From Trebouxia sp. TZW2008 (Eukaryota; Chlorophyta; Trebouxiophyceae; Trebouxiales; Trebouxiaceae), in NCBI GenBank assembly GCA_002118135.1, contig BDIU01000043.1:1-64000 (forward strand): a stretch of DNA of 64,000 bases, in the 5' to 3' direction. The translations under genes and the position numbers were made by a program. Each line of letters opens with the position of its first letter. Within the stretch, counting starts at the first letter, position 1. Shown in pieces: positions 57,137 to 64,000 of the stretch. The notes beneath the pieces were generated by a model. It worked only from the letters and a program-made list of their open reading frames with translations, had not been told where the DNA came from and searched no databases.

Positions 57137-60100
57137 TCAAGGGTTTTTGAAGGTCATGCATACCTGCATTTCTTGAGCATGCCGTTGCAGCCTGGCCCTC
57201 AGGACACTTTGCAGCTCAGAGGGAGGGCTGGCAGGATCAGCCCTTGTTTCTGCCCTTTCTACAGTTCTTGTAGGCTGTTCTGCATCGCTCTCATCCTCTT
57301 CTGATGTACCTTCTGCCATCTTTTCCCTGGCAGAACTCTGTTGTTGACCTGCCAAAGGCTCTGTGAAAAGTGGGTTGCAGTGCACATTCACATCGTGCTT
57401 GGGCAACCCAGTGATTGGGTCAATGCTCAGGGGCACTAAGGCAGGTTTGCCAGGTGAGGAGCCCCTTGACAGGGCCAAGTCCTGCAGGGACTGCCTGACA
57501 GGGCTGCGCGGGGGCTTGCCCTGACTCCTGACCCCCTGAGGCGGTGACCCCAACAATCTGACCTCTCTCCGCTCTTCTTGCTCTTCTGCTGCCGCTGCTG
57601 CTGCGCCTGACTGCTGCTCTCTTGCTGCTCTAGTCGCACTGCCTTGTTGTGACGCAGTGTCTGATGCTGCTGGCCCATCAGACTTGAGTCTGTTCACTGT
57701 GCTCTCAGCAGTGATTGGCAGACTCCTTGGATGGCTGCGCTGCCTGTGCCCTTGAGCTGTATCAGCCACCATCTGTCTGTCTGTGCTGTCGTGCTGGAAG
57801 GCTGCCTCAGTACTGTACCTTGGCAAGGTGCCACTGTCCTATAACATCATGAGCGTGCTCATGCAAATGCGTTTGCTGCCTCACACCAATGACAGGAGAA
57901 ACAGCGTGTCAATGGGTGCAAATCAATTGCTCATGGTGTGCCTTGCAGGCGCTTGGTCACAGGACACGCCGCTCACCAGCGAATAGCAATACTGCTGAGC
58001 CAGTGCTATGTAATCACGTGGGACAGTGGACACGTGTGTTGACGCACACACAATGCTGCAATTCATAGAGCCAAAACCAAAGATCGACAGACAGTGGAGG
58101 CAAAAGTATGTGCCACACTCACTTCAGACCCCCTCTCAATCAGGCTTAGCAAGGCTGACTATGATACAATTGTGCAGAGCTGCTCTGTATGCAGCATGTC
58201 AATTGCTGCAAAGCTTGTCGATATAACAACCAGAATGTCAATGCCAAATTCTGCGAGCTGACCGTTTTGGGTGTCTCATGTGAAGTTCAGGGTGCTTGCC
58301 TGCAACTGAGCACGAGCCCTGTCCATGGCAGCCTCGACCCTGTTGTTCACCTCCCACAGGCTCTCAAAGTGGCCAGACTCCTGTAGAGGGCTGTTGAGCC
58401 CTGAGGAGCCCCTGCTGAGACCAAAGGGCGCTTCCAAACCTCCCTGCCCTGAGCTCTGAGCAGTGAGTGCCAGCTGTGCAGCCTCATCAGCGAGTCCTGC
58501 TTGCACTGCGTGTGATTGTCTCGTCCAAACAGACTGATTATGCTGCTGTCCCCAAGCTGTCTGTGGCTGCTGCTGCTGAGTGGAAAAGGTGCGAGGATCA
58601 GCATGCTGTGCTGAGCTGGGATAGCTCAGTCTCATGTGATGCACTGCATGAGGCTCAGGCCACTGCTGGCTCTCACGCACTCCACCCAATTGCTGCTGCT
58701 GTTGCCTGTCACCTTGCCAGCTGTTGTGCCCAGGAGGGGTCATCTCCTGCCCTGACAGGCGTGCAGCATGGGGGTTGCTCATGAACTGGGCGCTTGCCCT
58801 GAGATCCCGCTGGGCATGTGGGTCTTGCATAGAGTAAGCAGCTTGAGAGACAGCCCCTGGAAAGTGCTGTGGAGGCGTCAAAGCCTGCTGAGCCCATGCT
58901 GGCAAGCGTGACTGCTGCTGCTGTTGCAGTGGGTCCAGCTGTGCAGCAGGGAGGCCTTGGCTCTGCATCAGCTGCTGCTGCTGCTGTTGTTGCAGTGAAG
59001 ATAGTTGAGCAGCAGAAATGCCTTGGCTTGGCATCAGCTGCTGAAGTCCCATGCCAGCATTCATATCAGTGTTGAACGCCTGCTGCTGATGCTGCAGCTG
59101 CAACACAGCTTGACTTAGACTGGCCTGGCCTGTTGAGTCCAGCTGCTGTGGTGGCTGCTGCAAATACTGATCCTGACTGAAGCCCATGTGTCCTGGTGGA
59201 GTCACCTGCTGTTGCAGCTGGTACGGGATTGGTGAAGGTGTGCCCATATGCTGACCAGTCTGCTGCAGTGCCTGCTGTGAACAAGACATGGCAGGTGACT
59301 GATCAGATGGGGACAGCAGCTGAAAGCCTGCCTTTGCTGCCAGTTGCTGCAGCAGCTGCTGTTGTGGGTCCATCGAGTTGGTAGACTGCGCCTGTGACTG
59401 TCCAGCGCTATGCCAAGCACCAGGGCTGTTGCCCTGCTGCTGTGCTATCTGGCCTGCTGGAGAAGTTGAATTTGGCTGCCACTGCGCAGTGTGCAATGCT
59501 GGTTGTGGCGCTTGACTCTGACTAGCCTCAGACTGCTGCTGCTGCGGTGCCTGTTCTGGCTTAGCCTGCCTACTAGCGCTGCCTAGATCTGCCTGAGGGT
59601 TGCCTTCTGTGGGTTGCTTGAAAGGCAAATGTGAGGCTTGATTGGCGGTGTTCTCATTGCTGGCAGAGTCTGAGTATGCAGGCAGCGCTTGGTTTGCTTG
59701 GGGTGATGTGTTGGCAGCCTGACGCTGAGCTTCATGCAGTGCTTGATGGCCAGCTCTGTCAGTCATCAAGCTGTAGCTGAAATGATCCACTCCCCTGCAA
59801 TGTCATGAGCGCTCAGCATGCTTGGTGGCATGGCATGTTCTTTGCTGTGGCAACAGCCTTATGTAGCAGTCAAGATGACCGCTGCAATGCCGACACGCTT
59901 GTCGCGTGTACAATCAGCGGCCCTGTGCTCCGCCATGTAATTGAGTCATGACTGCTGAAGTATGGCATTTGAAAGACAGCATGCATGACAGTGTCAAGTG
60001 TTTGCACACATGTGTGACATGGCTGCATGCAAAACAATTGGATGACATGCAAACCCTGTCATGCATGCAGACCTGCTGTGACCAACATTGGACTCTGCCA

Positions 60101-63100
60101 TTGCAGACATGCACTGACAGCGCCTGACCTTTCTGAAGGAGCTGAAATCTCCACCCTGACAGGATGTTCATACAGGCTGTGCTGAAGCCCCAACAAGCGC
60201 ACACTGCAACACAGCCCACATAAGGTCTACACGAATGTCGCACAGCATGACACGTGAGCAAGTCAGCTCAAGAAGCTTACTGCGTCTTGGTCTCATACAA
60301 ACTGAGCACTGATCACAGCTTGACTCGGGAATGTACTACATGACATCAATTTTCTGAGCATAACCATAAGCTGGCGTCAGTGGCACAACGTTGTATGCAT
60401 TTTACCAACTCAAACCCAACTCTGAAGGCAAGTAGAGGCACTTCAGCTTGGGCTTCACGAATTCAAGCACAGCTGACAGCATGGCAACACTAGATGTTGT
60501 TGACTTGGTTTTCTTATTTGGTGCTGCTTCTATGCCTGCTTGCAGATGACTGAGCTGTGACAAGCTTGATGCTGTAGGCTCACCTACTGCCAGGTGGAAT
60601 CTGTGAGATGCTGACAATGCCAGCTTCCTTGTCCACATGCACATCAGGCCCAGCCTCAGCGCGCTCAGCATGCACAGCGCGCTCAGCATGCTGCTGGCCT
60701 TTTTGCTGTTTGCTAGCAGAACTGCTAAGTTGGTCGCTGCCTGACTCCTCAACTGGCCCATCTGTTTGCTTGGCAGAGGTGTGTGGCTCTGCACAGACAA
60801 AAATGCATTGTTCACGCTGCCAGAAATATGGCTGTTGCTGCTTAGTATTATTTAGTGGACATGCTATGATGGATGGACAAGACACAACATTGATGGCAGC
60901 AGGGCTTGACAAATGAAGGGTGAGCCTGACACTGGCAACGCAAGTATAGTTGCGAAGGCAATGTCCCAAGGCATGCTGAACATCAATGCACAACCACGAG
61001 TCTGATACTGGATGTGCATCGTAAAGCCAATGCTGCATGCCAGCAGGAAACATACAACATGAGATTGCCGAGCACTTTTGTGCCATGAGGACTTGAACAG
61101 TAATCTCATAGGTTGCTTTCCTGCACAGCTGTTGTGCCAAGCAAGCTAGGAGGTCAAACAACAGTAGCCTGTCTGCATGCTGTTTTGAACAGTGGGGAAG
61201 TCATCTGGCATCTCAAGCACTGACAGCGCAGTCCAAACTGTCCCTTTCAACAAGCAAATCGCCCAGGACTACAACTCAACTCATCTCGTAGCTGAAGTGC
61301 ACACCTTTGCTTGCATCTGCGTCATCTGGAGCAGCATCTGCTTCTTTGACAGAATCCTCAGAAGAGTGTTCATCAACGTTGCCTGCATCGGCTTGCTGGT
61401 CGTCAAGCAAGACTGTGACCTGCTCTTTGTTTGAGGCATCTGTCAAGTCAGGCAGCTTCATTCTCAATGGTCCAACTGGACTGTCATCATCCTGCAGCAG
61501 ACAGACATAATGTCATACAGGACTCACCTGAGGTGATCATGTCGCACAGGTGACACGCACTAACATTGACTTCAAGGGTTCAAGGCTAACAAATGTGTGT
61601 CCCATGATCTGATGATATGCAACCACAACAGCGTTTTGCATATGCTGCTGGCAGCTACAAGACATAACGAGCATCAAAAGCCACTTTTGCCTGCTGCAGC
61701 TGAGGAGACAGCACTTAGTCTACAACTGCAGGCATGCACATGTGTCAGCTCTCTTCGAGCCTTTGATGCCAAAAGGACAAAAGGAGCTGCCTCAGTTGAG
61801 CCCAATGCGTTGTTCGTTGCCCCGACATAGGTTGTGACTTCACAGAACTCGCCTCATCTGGTGCGACCTGCTTTGGGACTTCTCTTTCTGGTGATATGGC
61901 CCTGGGCAAAGGGGCGAACACTTGCACCCCAAAGTCTGCAAACACCTGCCTCTTGGGCTTCACAAAAGACTGCCGTGACCTAGGAGGCGTCACGTTTTCC
62001 TTGTGATACTTAGTGGTGTGATTGGAAGCTGTTCCTGGCTTTTCAGTCCTTGAGGAGGCGGTCACATGGCCCAAGGGCGTTCTGCTGCTGCCCCTGCCTG
62101 TTGATGACCTGTGAAGTTGAAGGCCATCAAAATGAACAAGTGGGCTCAAGCACGAGTCGCACATATGCTTGTGGCAATCATGTATGTGTTCAAACTGGTG
62201 ATGCCCAACTGTGCACACACACCGTGTTGCATGAAGCATATGTATAAGCTGTCTACACAGAGTGCTAGAAGTGGCATAACGTCTCGCAGCCAGAAGGCCA
62301 ACAGCAAACAATACCCTGCCCTGATCAACAAACAGCATGCACACATCGGCGGTCCTGATGTTGTCCATGCACAACAGCATGATAGGCAGGGCTTCACATA
62401 TCATTGACTCTGCTAATGACTATGCACAATAGTTTGATGGGCAGAGCCATACTTGCCAAGACTGCCTGAAGCATTGCCTGCCCAGCGTCTCCTAGAGCCT
62501 GATTTGGAGTGCATGCTCTCATGCAGGGGCTGTGCCTCACTACCCCTATGGCTAGCCTCAACAGGGCTGTCGCCACCATCCTCTTCAAGCTCAAAAGCGG
62601 TCCCCATGTCTGACCTGCAACAAGCCACCCCAACATCAGAGCTGGTGTCTGGTCTTAACACCTTCCAGCACAACAAGAATGTTGTTTTGCATGCAAGCTA
62701 ATGCAGGGTTTGGCACAGTGTGCAAAGTTGCGTATGATTTGTTTCATAAGAGCTGATACATGCCTTTGCCATGATCTAGCGACATGCATTTGTGTCCTTG
62801 TGTCAAATGGTGTGAGAAATGAATCTTCCAATCACTGTCTGACCTGGGACTTGGTGCATCAAAATCTTGATCCCCAGCCGCCTTCAGGGCATCCCCACCA
62901 GAACCTGCCCTGGGCAAATCACTACTGGCCCCAGACCATGGCCTACTGTTCGGCTTTGCTCTCTTGTGAGCCAGCATGCTTTCCAGGTCAGAATCCTCCC
63001 CTGACAGCATGCTGGCAATTGTGGGTTTGGCCTTAGGGCTGGGGATGCAGTCCAGCTCAACTAGGGCTTTCCCGACTGCCTGCCTGACGTGGGTGATCTT

Positions 63101-63214
63101 GTCGTACTTGGCGTCTGTGAGAGCCTTGACAATGGCAACCTTGTTTCTGACCAGCACCTCAATGCAGGGGGTGTGCTCCAGATGCCATGCACCTTCTTGT
63201 GAAGGCTTGTGCAC
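57137..63214 (-). CDS. TORTIFOLIA1/SPIRAL2-like HEAT protein with Gln-rich tail, 5' partial
   Basis: Exons in phase: 63214..62844, 62614..62453, 62108..61844, 61491..61305, 60788..60584, 60203..60129, 59794..58300 (or to the stop at 58276) and about 57793..57137. The first exon ends a helical repeat, with NKVAIVKALTDAKYDKITHV followed by RQAVGKALVEL. That resembles the last HEAT repeat of TORTIFOLIA1-type plant microtubule-binding proteins. The middle is Ser/Arg/Lys-rich and disordered, with SSRTPLGHV and KENVTPPRSRQ. The 500-residue exon 59794..58300 is strongly Gln-rich and ends in a short predicted coiled coil (SLWEVNNRVEAAMDRARAQL). The last exon ends LRARLQRHAQEMQ. Linking it requires a GC-AG intron. 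The 5' end lies beyond the window. Family assignment rests on one repeat, so it is moderate. Confidence 0.5.
62320..62470 (-). repeat. Copy of TORTIFOLIA1-like exon 2 3' edge, period 57 bp
   Basis: CAACAGCATGATAGGCAGGG near 62370 parallels CAATAGTTTGATGGGCAGAG near 62427, next to the donor at 62453. This is the shortest period found. Confidence 0.55.
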
Positions 63215-63650
63215 CTGCACCACAAGCCCTTGCTTGAAGCAAGACACTGCATATCAGACTTAAGACCATGCTGCAGTGAAGCAAGACAGCTCAATGGAAA
63301 ATCAATGCATAGAGTGTGCTCCAGATGCCATGCACCTTCTTGTGAAGGCTTGTGCACCTGCACCACAAACCCCTCCTTGAAGTACAACAATGCAGTTCTC
63401 ACATTTGAGGCCATGCAGTAGTGGAGAGAGACATTCATCAAGAATCCATGCATGGAATGTGCTTCAGATGCCATGCACCTTCCTGTGAAGGCTTGTGCAC
63501 CTGCACCATAAGCCCTTGCTTGATGTCCAAGAATGCAGATCTGACACTTGAGAGTGGATCAAGACAGCTTCATGAAGAATCAATGCATGGCGTGCGCTCT
63601 AGATGCCATGCACCCTCTTGTGAAGGCTTGTGCAGCTGCATGACATTCTT
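63170..63650 (-). repeat. Four copies of TORTIFOLIA1-like exon 5' edge, period 135-143 bp
   Basis: GATGCCATGCACC blocks start at 63181 (exon), 63324, 63467 and 63602, spaced 143, 143 and 135 bp. On the minus strand each carries the GTGCAG acceptor and the start VHKPSQEGAWHLEH or a close variant. The outer copies diverge after about 25 codons. Confidence 0.93.
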
Positions 63651-64000
63651 TGCTTCACGCTCAAAACTGCATGTCCCGTATCTGAGTCAATGCTATAGCA
63701 CAATAGCATGATGCAGAACAAGTGCAGCAAGCTGAGTGACGCTGGATGCCAAGTACACATGTTGTCAGAATTTCAACTCATGCCTGATGTTTAAGACAAT
63801 TCTGCACTGGGCATCACAATGTGAGCCTCGGTTGCCAACAAGCAGCCCAAGTCTGGAAGAGCCGCTGAGAACCATCTCGTGTCAGGGTTGCATGCCATGC
63901 AGTACAATGCTGGCTGAAAACAGGTAAGCTTGGCTGAAAGTGCTGCTATTGTGCTAAAGCAGCAGACTTGTGTGCTGATAAGTAGCTTGGCAGTCCAAGC
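63651..64000. other. Right-edge sequence, no supported exon
   Basis: Presumably intron or 5' part of the TORTIFOLIA1-like gene. Short open frames exist near 63790-63890 on the minus strand, but none has convincing splice sites or homology. Confidence 0.3.

Noticed and set aside
1..64000. tRNA, rRNA or snRNA genes
   Set aside because: No cloverleaf box sequences or conserved rRNA/snRNA blocks were recognised by eye. A covariance-model search would be needed to exclude intronic snoRNAs.

Overview
This looks like nuclear DNA from a green plant lineage, most likely a chlorophyte green alga. The genes are densely interrupted by GT-AG introns, and there are no operons or ribosome binding sites. 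The gene set combines a plastid-type glutamyl-tRNA reductase with a leader peptide, a plant-type small complex I subunit, a PUX8-like UBX protein, a TORTIFOLIA1-like HEAT protein and a CCDC180-like ciliary coiled-coil protein. I cannot name the genus. All gene models were spliced by eye: exon phases were checked, and where a family is known the conserved blocks were used to choose splice sites.

Layout, left to right: (1) an unidentified gene on the minus strand running off the left edge (exons at 242-514 and 1522-1706); (2) an unidentified 4-exon gene on plus with a possible zinc finger (2648-5201); (3) a 21-exon CCDC180-like gene on minus (5684-18825); (4) a TMEM230-like membrane protein on plus (19355-19732); (5) a UBA/UIM/UBX p97-adaptor gene on plus (20746-25128); (6) glutamyl-tRNA reductase on minus (25994-29396); (7) Mago nashi on plus (29982-31057); (8) an SLC44/CTL choline-transporter-like gene on minus (31216-39513); (9) SNU114/EFTUD2, the U5 snRNP GTPase, on plus (40081-53655); (10) a small complex I subunit on minus (54412-54961); (11) an intronless dual-specificity phosphatase on plus (55534-56190); (12) a TORTIFOLIA1-like gene on minus running off the right edge (57137 onward). 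Strands alternate almost perfectly. Four divergent gene pairs are separated by 529-585 bp start to start.

The genes are unrelated housekeeping functions: tetrapyrrole synthesis, splicing, transport, protein turnover, respiration, cilium and cytoskeleton. The exception is a loose theme of two splicing factors (Mago and Snu114) about 10 kb apart.

The outstanding feature is in the introns. Throughout the window they are largely built from decayed, local, direct tandem copies of the edge of the neighbouring exon, including its splice site and some flanking intron. Copies lie upstream when an exon's 5' edge was copied and downstream when its 3' edge was copied. The working copy is always the one fused to the rest of the exon. 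SNU114 shows this at most of its introns, with up to eight copies of one acceptor edge. Spacings are mostly 110-230 bp, with a second class of 57-91 bp. This is the strongest candidate here for an undescribed genome process: intron growth by exon-edge tandem amplification, leaving arrays of decoy splice sites.
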